Shown piece by piece: positions 55,115 through 63,221 of a DNA stretch of 64,000 nucleotides. Under the pieces are notes generated by a model. The model ran no database searches and was not told the origin of the DNA. It saw only the letters and a list, made by a program, of their open reading frames with translations. Origin of the DNA: Sinomicrobium sp. (lineage in GTDB: Bacteria; Bacteroidota; Bacteroidia; Flavobacteriales; Flavobacteriaceae); NCBI GenBank assembly GCA_029266035.1, contig JAJUFH010000015.1:1-64000 (forward strand), read 5' to 3'. The position numbers and the translations under genes are program-made. Position 1 is the first letter of the stretch. Each line of letters opens with the position of its first letter.

Positions 55115-57595
55115 ATGAATACGAAGAAAAGCACTATTACTTATAAGGTATTGCTCAGCTATATCGCCCTTGCCATTATTATCGCTGCAGTGGGATGGTT
55201 TGTCTATGCCGAGTTTCAAATCTTCACCAAACACCAAAACAGCAATGCTTTTGAAAGCAAGAAGCTGCTTATCACCAGTTCGCTAGTAGCTCATTTATAT
55301 CAAACAGAAAGCCTCGCCAGGATAACCCTTCAATCGTCCTCCTCTAGAAATTTTAATGCCTTTATGGACGAAACCACCATCTTGTATGGAGAGATAGACT
55401 CGCTCAAGCCACTGATCGACAATGAGAGTCAGGTAGAATTGCTGGACAGTGTCAAGATATTGTTAGACAAAAAAGTGGATAATATCAAAGAGCTCAGAGC
55501 ACTTAAACAAAGGGATGAAACCGATGTGTCCCTCGAAAAAGCAATAGCTCAGATTACACAGATGCAATCGTCTAACCAAGATCTCGGCATTGAAGACTTT
55601 GTAGTAAACCCGGATAGTTTACAGGATTTTCAGAAAAGTGCCATCCAAAGTCTGGTAGACCTTTTGAACGAGAATATCCCCGTCGATACTGCCAGCAGGG
55701 AAAATCGGGAAAGAATTGCAGATTCTGTACTCAATGCATCGAAAGAACTCTTAAAAGACCTAAAAATCAAGACGACCAATATCAAGAAGTCGCTCACTGC
55801 CAAGGAAGACGAGCTACTGCGAGACGATATTACCATTTCGCAACAACTTCGCGAAATACTGTCGTCTTTTGAAGGAGAGATTATCAACACCAACAATGCC
55901 CTGAGCCAACAACGAGACCTCGCGCTTAAAAAAACCATTCGGGTGATTACCGTAGCTGCCGTTTTGGGGTTGTTGCTCACCATTCTCTTTTCTTACCTCA
56001 TATTAAACGATTTCTGGAAGAGCCAATCATATCGGAAGCAACTGGAAAATGCCAAAAACACCACAGAACAACTACTGAAAAACCGAGAACAACTCATCTA
56101 CACGGTAGGCCACGACCTCCGCACTCCCCTGAGCACCATTATAGGATATACTGACCTACTGCACAATTCGGATATCAGCGCCAAACAAGAACAGTATGTC
56201 TCTAGAGTAAAAAACGCCTCTGGCTATGTGAGAAATCTTGTAGACGACCTTCTCGACTACAACAAACTGGAGGCGGGAAAAATAAAAATCGAAAACACCT
56301 TGTTCTCTCTAGAGAACATTATTTCGGACACTGCTGAAGAAAGCGGCTCACTCTACCCCAACAAGAACATAGCACTTATCATAGCGATAGAACCCCGTCT
56401 GAGAACACTGCTCATGGGCGACCCTTTTCGCATCAAGCAGATTTTGACCAATCTCATCGGTAACGCCTATAAATTTACCGAAAGCGGACATATTAAAATT
56501 AAGGCAGAAGTACTGGAAAAATTTAACACCACCTACAGAGTACGTATAAGTGTAGAAGATACAGGAATCGGAATCAGAAAAGACAAACAAGAAGTCATCT
56601 TTAACGAATTTACACAGGCGGAAAGCGCCATAGAAAAAAAATACGGAGGTACCGGACTCGGACTCACCATCTCCCGAAAACTGGCATCACTTTTAGGTGG
56701 ATCGCTTGAATTGAAGAGCTGGGAAGGCAAGGGAAGTGTATTCACGCTGAAGATTCCCCTTCAAATCCCCTCAGAAAATAACAGTACTCCAATAGAAGAC
56801 AAGGTTGCAATTCCACAACTTCCCAAAATCATAAAGGCCATTTTGATCGACGACGACGAGTCGGTACTTAGCTTGACCGCAGAGATTCTCAAACAACAAT
56901 CTTGTGAAGTACACGATTTCACCAAAGCTTCTGAAGCCTTGGAATACTTAAGTGACAAAGACGATTACGATGTGATATTGACAGACATACAAATGCCAGA
57001 TCTAAACGGCTTTCAGTTTCTCGAGGCCTTGCAAAAAGCTGGCAAATCGGACGAAAACAAGCCGGTGATTGCCATTACAGGCAGAGCCGACCTCAACCGG
57101 GAAGAATATCGAAATGCCGGGTTCTCTGAAGTACTGCAGAAGCCCTTTGCCCCCGGTACTCTTATCGCTTGCATTTCTAAAGCGCTGAAACAGGATATTT
57201 CTACACCATCTCCCGACATAAAAACAACCACTGCTCAGACCATTCTCACTGAGGGTAATACTTCTCTCTATAATCTGACCCCATTGAAACAGTTATTGCA
57301 ATTCGACGAAGAAGCTCTCCGAGAAATTCTGCAGACCTTTGTTGAAAGCACGGAAAAGAATGAGAAAACCATAAGCGAGCAGTTCAGACATAAAGACAAA
57401 GAAGGCATTCAGCAAACTGCACACAAGATGAGTCCCATGTTCAAACAAATAGAAGCTCACGAAACTGCATCCTTACTAGAAAAGCTGGAGCATCATATAG
57501 ACGATATTCCAGAAGCTGAGCTGGAATTACTCTTAGGTACATTACAGCGTCAGCTTGCGGAAATTACAGAACAGATAACGGACAAATACCTGTAA
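55115..57595 (+). CDS. Hybrid sensor histidine kinase with receiver and Hpt domains
   Basis: An 826-residue phosphorelay protein. TM1 is at about residues 12-30, TM2 at about 277-297, with a helical periplasmic sensor between them. A coiled coil leads into the H-box YTVGHDLRTPLSTIIGYTDLL. The ATPase domain has NLIGNAYKFTESG, EDTGIGIRKDKQEVIFNEF and KKYGGTGLGLTISRKLASLL. A receiver domain (about 568-690) carries the phosphoacceptor in DVILTDIQMPDLNGF and the Lys in LQKPFAPGTL. The C-terminal Hpt domain (about 715-826) has the phospho-His in QTAHKMSPMFKQIEAH. The NtrC-type regulator gene is convergent, with a gap of 10 bp, and is the likely partner. Confidence 0.93.
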   Translation: MNTKKSTITYKVLLSYIALAIIIAAVGWFVYAEFQIFTKHQNSNAFESKKLLITSSLVAHLYQTESLARITLQSSSSRNFNAFMDETTILYGEIDSLKPLIDNESQVELLDSVKILLDKKVDNIKELRALKQRDETDVSLEKAIAQITQMQSSNQDLGIEDFVVNPDSLQDFQKSAIQSLVDLLNENIPVDTASRENRERIADSVLNASKELLKDLKIKTTNIKKSLTAKEDELLRDDITISQQLREILSSFEGEIINTNNALSQQRDLALKKTIRVITVAAVLGLLLTILFSYLILNDFWKSQSYRKQLENAKNTTEQLLKNREQLIYTVGHDLRTPLSTIIGYTDLLHNSDISAKQEQYVSRVKNASGYVRNLVDDLLDYNKLEAGKIKIENTLFSLENIISDTAEESGSLYPNKNIALIIAIEPRLRTLLMGDPFRIKQILTNLIGNAYKFTESGHIKIKAEVLEKFNTTYRVRISVEDTGIGIRKDKQEVIFNEFTQAESAIEKKYGGTGLGLTISRKLASLLGGSLELKSWEGKGSVFTLKIPLQIPSENNSTPIEDKVAIPQLPKIIKAILIDDDESVLSLTAEILKQQSCEVHDFTKASEALEYLSDKDDYDVILTDIQMPDLNGFQFLEALQKAGKSDENKPVIAITGRADLNREEYRNAGFSEVLQKPFAPGTLIACISKALKQDISTPSPDIKTTTAQTILTEGNTSLYNLTPLKQLLQFDEEALREILQTFVESTEKNEKTISEQFRHKDKEGIQQTAHKMSPMFKQIEAHETASLLEKLEHHIDDIPEAELELLLGTLQRQLAEITEQITDKYL

Positions 57596-57605
57596 CGTCT
57601 ACGGT

Positions 57606-58955
57606 TTACAACTCGATATTGTAAAGCTTGAGCTTGTTGTACAGGGTTTTCCTATTCATTTTTAAGAGTTCTGCCGCTCTACTCTTGTTGTTGTTAGTTT
57701 CCTTAAGCGCGTTGAGAATCATATTTTTCTCGTTTTTCGTTTTAAAGAAATTGTAGTCCACCCTTTGGTTTTCTTCTTGGAATATCTCTTGGGGAAGTGC
57801 TTCTTTGAGAATGTAGTCGGAAGCGGTGAGCAGCGTTGCTCTTTTAATCACGTTCTGTAGTTCGCGAATATTTCCCGGCCAACTGTAATTCTCAAAGGCC
57901 TCTGCCACCTCAGGAGAAAAGCCCAAAACACTTTTGCCGAGCTGTCGATTGGCGAGTTCCAAAAAATGTTCAGCAAAAAGCATTAAATCCTCTTTTCGAT
58001 CGGAAAGCCCCGGCACATTGATAGAAAACTCATTGAGTCTGTGAAACAAATCTTCCCTAAAGGTTCCTTTTCTCACTGCGGCTTGCAGGTCTTCATTGGT
58101 GGCTGTTATGAGTCGAATATCTACCTGTATCTCCTTATTGCTCCCTATTCGTTTTACCTTTCTTTCCTGAAGAGCTCTAAGCAGCTGAATCTGGTTTTCG
58201 TAGGAGAGGTTTCCCACCTCGTCCAAAAAAATAGTTCCTCCGTTAGCGGCTTCAAAATGGCCTATTTTATCGTTAACCGCTCCTGTAAACGAGCCTTTTA
58301 CATGCCCAAAAAACTCGCTGGCTGCAATTTCTTTGGGGATGGCTCCACAGTCTACAGCAATAAAATTCTTATCCCTCCTAGCGCTTTTGTCGTGTATACT
58401 CTTGGCTACAACCTCCTTACCGGTACCACTCTCTCCAACGATAAGCACCGACATATCGGTGGGCCCCACTAGATTTATATACTCGTTGAGTTTTCGAGAA
58501 GCCACACTCGTACCAGTCACAAACTTCTGTCCTTGCGCAGGCGAGGTCAGATTCTTTTTCGAAGACTGTTCCTTAGGCTCAGATTGAGGTATTTCAACGC
58601 CGGACAAGGCCTTGTTGATAATGATGAGTACTTCATCGGGATTAAAAGGCTTTGAAATATAGTCGAATGCCCCTTTTTTCATCGCCTTAACCGCAGTGTT
58701 GATATCTGCATAACCCGTCATCAACACCACAGGAGTTTCAGGAAAATCCTCCTTAATCTCCCCCAACAGATCGAGTCCGTCGTAATTGGGAAGGCGTAAA
58801 TCTGTTATCACCAAGTCGAAGGATTGCTTCGATATTTTGTCTTTGGCTTCGGCTGCTGAAAAACTGGTAGAGACTTCGTGCCCGTTTTTTGCAAGAAATT
58901 TTTCCAGCACCTTGCAAAAGGTCACATCGTCTTCTATAATAAGTATTTTGGGCAT
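57606..58955 (-). CDS. Sigma-54-dependent response regulator, NtrC family (second)
   Basis: A 449-residue activator. The receiver (1-120) has the phosphoacceptor Asp52 in LVITDLRLP and the Lys in ISKPFNPDE. A flexible linker rich in Ser, Gln and Lys leads to the AAA+ domain with Walker A GESGTGK (174-180), the sigma-54 loop GSFTGA (221-226, Ser in place of the common Ala) and Walker B TIFLDEVGNL. A Fis-type helix-turn-helix (NNKSRAAELLKMNRKTLYNKLKL) ends the protein. It is convergent with the hybrid kinase. Upstream of it lie a non-coding region and a small secreted protein that carry related promoter-like blocks, so this regulator may control them. Confidence 0.94.
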   Translation of the reverse strand: MPKILIIEDDVTFCKVLEKFLAKNGHEVSTSFSAAEAKDKISKQSFDLVITDLRLPNYDGLDLLGEIKEDFPETPVVLMTGYADINTAVKAMKKGAFDYISKPFNPDEVLIIINKALSGVEIPQSEPKEQSSKKNLTSPAQGQKFVTGTSVASRKLNEYINLVGPTDMSVLIVGESGTGKEVVAKSIHDKSARRDKNFIAVDCGAIPKEIAASEFFGHVKGSFTGAVNDKIGHFEAANGGTIFLDEVGNLSYENQIQLLRALQERKVKRIGSNKEIQVDIRLITATNEDLQAAVRKGTFREDLFHRLNEFSINVPGLSDRKEDLMLFAEHFLELANRQLGKSVLGFSPEVAEAFENYSWPGNIRELQNVIKRATLLTASDYILKEALPQEIFQEENQRVDYNFFKTKNEKNMILNALKETNNNKSRAAELLKMNRKTLYNKLKLYNIEL

Positions 58956-59184
58956 TAATTTTTTATTTAGCGTTAAGTCAAATACTGTATTTCTCTATAA
59001 ATATACGCTTTATATCTGGAAACAGTAAAGCAGCTTTATTTTTTTGCAAAATTACAAGTCTCGACAATTATTACGCTAAAAAGAGTGTTTTTTTAGAAGA
59101 ATAAATACAGCTTAGATTATTGCCGAATAGCCCTAAATACAGGAAAGTGTAATGAAACAGATTATTGTCTAACAATTTCAAAAG

Positions 59185-59212
59185 AAAAGAGACTGCAAAT
59201 GCAGCCTCTTTT
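59185..59212 (-). terminator. Hairpin with T-run on the minus strand, possible end of a non-coding transcript
   Basis: AAAAGAGACTGCA (59185-59197) and TGCAGCCTCTTTT (59200-59212) pair with one mismatch; on the minus strand it ends CTCTTTTCTTTTG. About 150 bp upstream of it on that strand is the promoter-like block at 59334-59364. Confidence 0.6.
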
Positions 59213-59333
59213 ACTAACCAACCTAATCTTGGACACAAAATACTTTTGTATCCACTCACCGTTTTTTTCAGCATACTTATATGCTTCGATTATATTTTAT
59301 ATAGACCACTTTGCGCAGTGTGCTAACCTTCAT

Positions 59334-59364
59334 CTTTTGTCACGGTATAAGAAATAACAATGCC
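59334..59364 (-). promoter_or_regulatory. Promoter-like block A, related to the block upstream of the PepSY-like gene
   Basis: On the minus strand the block reads GGCATTGTTATTTC, then TTATACC and GTGACAAAAG. The same sequence order with few changes occurs at 59954-59989. GG followed after ten bases by TC is similar to a -24/-12 promoter (GG-N10-GC) with one base wrong. An NtrC-type gene lies about 380 bp downstream on the same strand. Confidence 0.35.
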
Positions 59365-59537
59365 ATTCCCCGCTCATGTTCAAAAAATAAATTTAATTTA
59401 CTGTAAATCAGCATTTCAATATCAAAAAACAAAAACATTACAGCCCCTATTGTGTAAGGGAAAATGTATAAAATTGTAACGACTGAGTAAACTTTACACA
59501 CTTAACACCATTTTGTTTCTCGTTTCGAGATAGGCGT

Positions 59538-59573
59538 AAAAAAGAACAGACCTCCTAAACTGTGGAGATCTGT
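59538..59573 (-). terminator. Terminator of the PepSY-like gene
   Basis: ACAGACCTCC (59546-59555) and GGAGATCTGT (59564-59573) pair with one wobble on the minus strand and are followed by TCTTTTTTA. It lies 64 bp after the stop codon at 59637. Confidence 0.7.
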
Positions 59574-59636
59574 CCGCTAATCTGAACGCAATCAGACTAA
59601 ACTTGAAAATATATAAAATGTAAAATAAGGGACTTG

Positions 59637-59933
59637 TTATTTCGGCATCCACTCTCCAGATTCGCTAGCGTACAATGACACAGCTGTTCCGTCTATGTCT
59701 ACCTCAAGTTTGTACTCGTTGTTGTCGTTTACAGAAGCTTTGTCAAGAATTGCATTCCGATAATCTAATGCCAAGGCATTTTTTACTGGCTGAGGAAGCT
59801 CACTGGCAGAAATCTCAGTGTACTCTTCCTGCAGTACAACATCCATAATCCCATCGTGAAAGATTGGAACTGTGGCATTGATTGCTGTTAAACTTCCCAG
59901 AGCTAATACTGATGTAAAAACCAACTTTTTCAT
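59637..59933 (-). CDS. Small secreted PepSY-like (DUF2874-type) protein
   Basis: A 98-residue exported protein from MKKLVFTSVLALGSLTAINA, a signal peptide with cleavage likely after INA. Two further upstream residues blocks in the open frame (to 60026) overlap the promoter block and are not expected to be translated. The mature part has the pattern ISASELPQPVKNALALDYRNAILDKASVNDNNEYKLEVDIDG, which resembles the PepSY-like proteins that often act as periplasmic inhibitors or sensors. The ATG lies inside one arm of a 15-bp perfect inverted repeat. The neighbouring hybrid kinase and NtrC regulator suggest a role in envelope signalling; this is inference. Confidence 0.75.
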   Translation of the reverse strand: MKKLVFTSVLALGSLTAINATVPIFHDGIMDVVLQEEYTEISASELPQPVKNALALDYRNAILDKASVNDNNEYKLEVDIDGTAVSLYASESGEWMPK

Positions 59934-59981
59934 AATACCATTTTTTAAACTAACTTTTGTCACGCTTGGTATTATGAAAAA
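59926..59981 (-). promoter_or_regulatory. 15-bp perfect inverted repeat covering the PepSY-like start codon
   Basis: TTTTTCATAATACCA (59926-59940) and TGGTATTATGAAAAA (59967-59981) are exact reverse complements separated by 26 bases. The left arm includes the ATG (59931-59933 on the minus strand). If transcribed in full, the mRNA would fold with its start codon paired; otherwise it may be an operator. Confidence 0.7.
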
Positions 59982-59989
59982 ATAATGCC
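59954..59989 (-). promoter_or_regulatory. Promoter-like block B upstream of the PepSY-like gene
   Basis: On the minus strand it reads GGCATTATTTTTTC, then ATAATACC, AAGC and GTGACAAAAG. Compared with block A (59334-59364) only a few positions differ and four bases are inserted. GG-N10-TC is similar to a -24/-12 promoter. The ATG is at 59933. Confidence 0.35.
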
Positions 59990-60157
59990 TTGAAAGAGAT
60001 TTTGAAAACAAAAAAACACAACACACTAAAAAACAGATATTTAAATAATATCTATTCTAAAAACAGTCCTAGAATTCATGTGTAATTTTAAAAAGTATAC
60101 ACATAGGTTGTATAAGGTTTACCCAAATACTACTCACTAAAAACGCTGCGTTCTCAT

Positions 60158-61711
60158 TTATTTTCTAACTTGATGTGCCCGTTTGAGCAGGTCGTTGACT
60201 GTTTTGACTGGATTAAAGGTGGTAAGTGGTACCTCTACAAAAACCGAATTCCAAAACGCCATTCCTCCATTCCACAATCCCGGACGTTCCAACGCCTTCA
60301 ACTCTTTACCCTCAGTAGTTTTTTCTACTATAAACGCCTGTCGTTCGTCTACATAATCTGGCAGATTGAACTCCTCTCCCTTGTAATTTCTAATTCCACA
60401 TACTATATCTACCGGATTGAAATGCGTAGCCCCATTCATAATTTTCAGCTGTCGGCGATTTCCTAAATCAATCTGTGCCGACTCTATAATCTGTAGCGAC
60501 ACATTGCCATCTTCGTCCTTAATCCAGAAAGGCCCTCCTCCGGGATCTCCTTCATTGCGCACCATACCGCATACCCTCAATGGACGATTCAATTTTTCCA
60601 TCAGATGCTCAATCTGATACTGCCGAGTGTACTTGTAAAAGTCGGGAGCGGTATAGGTGTTGAGTTCTTCGTGAAGAAAGGCTCTTATCTCCAAAATTTG
60701 CGTCTCGCTAATCTCGGTTTCTTCCAACATTTTAGCGTATTTGAATATCCGTTGCTGATAATGAAGTAGTATTCCCGCCAACATTTTCTTATACTCTGCC
60801 ATTTCGTATTTGTAGCGGTATACCACCACATTATCAATATTTTTAATAAATACGATATCCGCCCTCTGATCGTTCAGGTTTTCTATCAGTGCGCCGTGCC
60901 CCGAAGGACGAAGTAATAAGCTACCGTCTTCTTTGCGGAAAGGTTTGTCGTCGGGAGTCACAGCTATGGTATCGGTAGAGGCTTTCTGAAAGGAGAAATC
61001 CACATCAAAATCAACTCCGGTCTTTTCTCTTACACTGCGGATAATACTATTAAACGCCTCGTCAAACTTGCTAAAGTGTTCTGGAGAAATCGTAAAATGG
61101 AGTCGTGCTCTTCCCCTAGAGACATTGTAAAGTGCCGCCTCGTACAAATGCTCTTCAAAAGCGGTAGCAGCGTGGGTGCTGTATTTGTGAAACGGCAGCA
61201 AGCCTTTGGGATAAGAGCCCATATCAAAACCCTCCTCCGACAGCATTTCACGAACGAAGAGATATTTCTGCCTATCGTCGGGAAAGTGTTCAAAATCCGC
61301 ATACCTTTCTTCGAGAGCCTTCACAACATCCTCATAGAACGGAAGTTTCTCTACGCCCACAAAAAAGGTTTGCATATCCTGTCCGTTCTTTCTGTTTACG
61401 TATGTATTAAAGGTTTCCCGCTCTGGATTAAATCCGTCCAAAAATCGAAACAAAGCCTTAAACATTCGAGTAGCTGCACCCGAAGCCGGGACAAATTTCA
61501 TAATATCTAAAGCCTCTCTCTGTTCTTCGTACAACGAGATATAGTACTGTCTCTGAGATTCAGATACCGGAATAACTCCGTTGTGCAAGGTAGCCGAACG
61601 CAAGAGGTTGACATAGGGTATTCCTTCTTTAAAAGTCTCTATCTGTCGGAGTATCTCTTCCGGATTAATTTCCTTTTCTTCGAGCAGTTCCAAATCTTTT
61701 TCCGTAAGCAT
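60158..61711 (-). CDS. DUF4301 family protein
   Basis: A 517-residue cytoplasmic protein of the DUF4301 family, found mainly in Bacteroidota and without a known function. Recognisable segments: LTEKDLELLEEKEINPEEILRQIETFKEG, FVPASGAATRMFKALFRFLDG, LLRPSGHGALIENLNDQRADIVFIKNIDNVV and GDPGGGPFWIKDEDGNVSLQIIESAQIDLGN. The phosphate-binding-like GAATRM and GGGPFW loops suggest a nucleotidyltransferase-like fold, but this is a guess. No membrane segment or signal peptide. It lies about 50 bp after the NadR-like gene on the same strand. Confidence 0.85.
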   Translation of the reverse strand: MLTEKDLELLEEKEINPEEILRQIETFKEGIPYVNLLRSATLHNGVIPVSESQRQYYISLYEEQREALDIMKFVPASGAATRMFKALFRFLDGFNPERETFNTYVNRKNGQDMQTFFVGVEKLPFYEDVVKALEERYADFEHFPDDRQKYLFVREMLSEEGFDMGSYPKGLLPFHKYSTHAATAFEEHLYEAALYNVSRGRARLHFTISPEHFSKFDEAFNSIIRSVREKTGVDFDVDFSFQKASTDTIAVTPDDKPFRKEDGSLLLRPSGHGALIENLNDQRADIVFIKNIDNVVVYRYKYEMAEYKKMLAGILLHYQQRIFKYAKMLEETEISETQILEIRAFLHEELNTYTAPDFYKYTRQYQIEHLMEKLNRPLRVCGMVRNEGDPGGGPFWIKDEDGNVSLQIIESAQIDLGNRRQLKIMNGATHFNPVDIVCGIRNYKGEEFNLPDYVDERQAFIVEKTTEGKELKALERPGLWNGGMAFWNSVFVEVPLTTFNPVKTVNDLLKRAHQVRK

Positions 61712-61764
61712 AGTGGTTGTCAGTGTTACGATTAAATCTATATGGATATATATTGGAATATCAT

Positions 61765-62316
61765 TTACAACGATGAAATATGAGCAATAGCTTGTTTCAA
61801 GCGTTCTTGTCTATCTCCTTTCAAAACGACATAAGGCAACTTATATTTTACAAGAGCTTGTCGAAAACACTCAAACATTTCGAGACGCTCACCCGGTTTG
61901 TCTCTCAGATCATCTTCTTCCCAGGGGACATCAATATAAGTCAAAAAGTACAATGTGTATCTATTCTGCAATGCAAATTTCTCAATAAGGGAATCGCAAT
62001 ACCCGTAATACACCTCCGAATACACCTTGAGCTCTAGCAAATTAGTATCGCAAAAAAGCAGTTTATCGGCCTTGCTCCCTCTATCATTTTCAAGTTTCAT
62101 CTGTCCGATAGCTATGGGCAACATATCTTCCGGAGTGCAGGTTTTCCGCTCGCGATCCCATTTGTCTTGCAGGTATTCACGCATATATTCTGGCACCCAT
62201 TCTGTTTTGTAAAAAGATGCCAATTGTCTTGCTAGTGTGGTCTTCCCCGTAGATTCCGGACCGACCATCACTATCTTAACAAGCGCTCCGGATTTTTGTT
62301 CAAGTTTTTCTTCCAT
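61765..62316 (-). CDS. NadR-like P-loop kinase (probable ribosylnicotinamide kinase)
   Basis: A 183-residue nucleoside kinase-like protein. The P-loop is MVGPESTGKTTLARQLA (Gly-x4-Gly-Lys-Thr), followed by VPEYMREYLQDKW, a substrate-binding region and FCDTNLLELKVYSEVYYG. The C-terminal lid contains DVPWEEDDLRDKPGER. Its best-known relative is the C-terminal domain of NadR, which phosphorylates nicotinamide riboside. It overlaps the PnuC-type transporter gene by 46 bp, which couples import and phosphorylation. A thiamine-related substrate is an alternative because of the adjacent thiamine-binding-like protein. Confidence 0.85.
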   Translation of the reverse strand: MEEKLEQKSGALVKIVMVGPESTGKTTLARQLASFYKTEWVPEYMREYLQDKWDRERKTCTPEDMLPIAIGQMKLENDRGSKADKLLFCDTNLLELKVYSEVYYGYCDSLIEKFALQNRYTLYFLTYIDVPWEEDDLRDKPGERLEMFECFRQALVKYKLPYVVLKGDRQERLKQAIAHISSL

Positions 62317-62909
62317 GCTAAATATCCGTATACGGCAACAACTGTAAACAAAGCGTATTGCAGCGATGTAAACACCAAGCCCTTATACATATAGAGCGGT
62401 ATCGAAATGAGATCTCCTATAATCCAATACGTCCAGTTTTCAAGTTTTTTACGAGCCATAAGCCACATCCCTACAAAGAAAATAGCAGTTGTCAGCGTAT
62501 CGACATAGGATGCCCAACTGTCTAGACGGCCGGAAAACCAATATATTCCAAAAACAAAGACTATAGCTAGCACAAACAATACTACCGACCATAATTTTTC
62601 CTTAGTTGTAGTACGTGTTACAGGGATAAAATGTGTGTCGTCTACCTTGCGAGTCCAAACGTACCACCCGTAGATACTCATAGAAAAATAATATGCATTG
62701 ATCAGCATATCGCCCAACAAGCCATACACCCAAAGGATATACACAAAGATGGCTGTACTCACTATTCCGGTTGGATATACCAGTATATTTTCCCGCTTTG
62801 AGTATACCACACTCAAGAAGCCGAATATCACGGCTATTATTTCCAGTACAGTGAGATGTAGGGGCACCCCGTCGTACTGGGCAAAAATCCAATCAAAAAT
62901 GTGGCTCAT
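62271..62909 (-). CDS. pnuC: PnuC-type nicotinamide riboside (or thiamine) transporter
   Basis: A 212-residue membrane protein with seven predicted helices. The PnuC signature is visible: LEIIAVIFGFLSVVYSKRENILVYPTGIVSTAIFVYILW, INAYYFSMSIYGWYVW, DTLTTAIFFVGMWLMARKKLENWTYWIIGDLISIPLYMYKGL. It imports a vitamin precursor by facilitated diffusion that depends on intracellular phosphorylation. It overlaps the kinase gene by 46 bp and the thiamine-binding-like gene by 17 bp. Whether it carries nicotinamide riboside (PnuC) or thiamine (PnuT) cannot be decided from sequence; no TPP riboswitch was seen upstream. Confidence 0.88.
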   Translation of the reverse strand: MSHIFDWIFAQYDGVPLHLTVLEIIAVIFGFLSVVYSKRENILVYPTGIVSTAIFVYILWVYGLLGDMLINAYYFSMSIYGWYVWTRKVDDTHFIPVTRTTTKEKLWSVVLFVLAIVFVFGIYWFSGRLDSWASYVDTLTTAIFFVGMWLMARKKLENWTYWIIGDLISIPLYMYKGLVFTSLQYALFTVVAVYGYLAWKKNLNKNPERLLR

Positions 62910-63153
62910 AATCGCTTCGATCCGATTTTACAATTTTCATATACAGCAAGCCACGCTCTACCAGCTCAAAGGCTTCCTTGATCTCTGAAGTCAACAGCGT
63001 CATAACCTTGTCGTAATCTCCGTACACCTGTGTACTCAACGGGTTTTCCAATACTGTGAGTCCGGAGGCTCTGAGTTTTTTAATAAAGTGAATAATCGCA
63101 TCTTCATACTCGTCCTGTAGTGGAGTCAAGGTCAATTCAACCGAAATGTTCAT
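62893..63153 (-). CDS. Small YkoF-like/DUF77-type thiamine-binding protein
   Basis: An 86-residue ferredoxin-like-fold protein. It begins MNISVELTLTPLQDEYEDAIIHFIKKLRASGLTVLENPLSTQVYGDYDKV, the typical pattern of the family that binds thiamine or hydroxymethylpyrimidine. It overlaps the 5' end of the PnuC-type gene by 17 bp. The link to a vitamin transporter and a kinase suggests a shared role in vitamin salvage. Confidence 0.8.
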   Translation of the reverse strand: MNISVELTLTPLQDEYEDAIIHFIKKLRASGLTVLENPLSTQVYGDYDKVMTLLTSEIKEAFELVERGLLYMKIVKSDRSDYEPHF

Positions 63154-63221
63154 AACTAATCATTAATTTTTAGTGTTCTATCGGGCAGTAAACCAGACAA
63201 AACGAATTACAATAATACATC

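Larger units (their letters stand above)
58956..59636. other. Long intergenic region upstream of the second NtrC-type gene
   Basis: No convincing gene in 681 AT-rich bases. It contains two hairpins with T-runs on the minus strand (59185-59212 and 59538-59573) and a promoter-like block at 59334-59364. A small open frame of 18 codons (59277-59333, minus strand) starts right after that block but has no recognisable similarity. Confidence 0.6.

Noticed and set aside
59071-59274. Open frame of 67 codons on the minus strand upstream of the second NtrC gene
   Set aside because: It crosses a terminator-like hairpin, has no promoter of its own close by and no recognisable family; kept only as possible non-coding transcript.
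63154-63221. Possible TPP riboswitch upstream of the thiamine-binding-like gene
   Set aside because: The gap is only 68 bp and lacks the conserved CUGAGA and related TPP elements.
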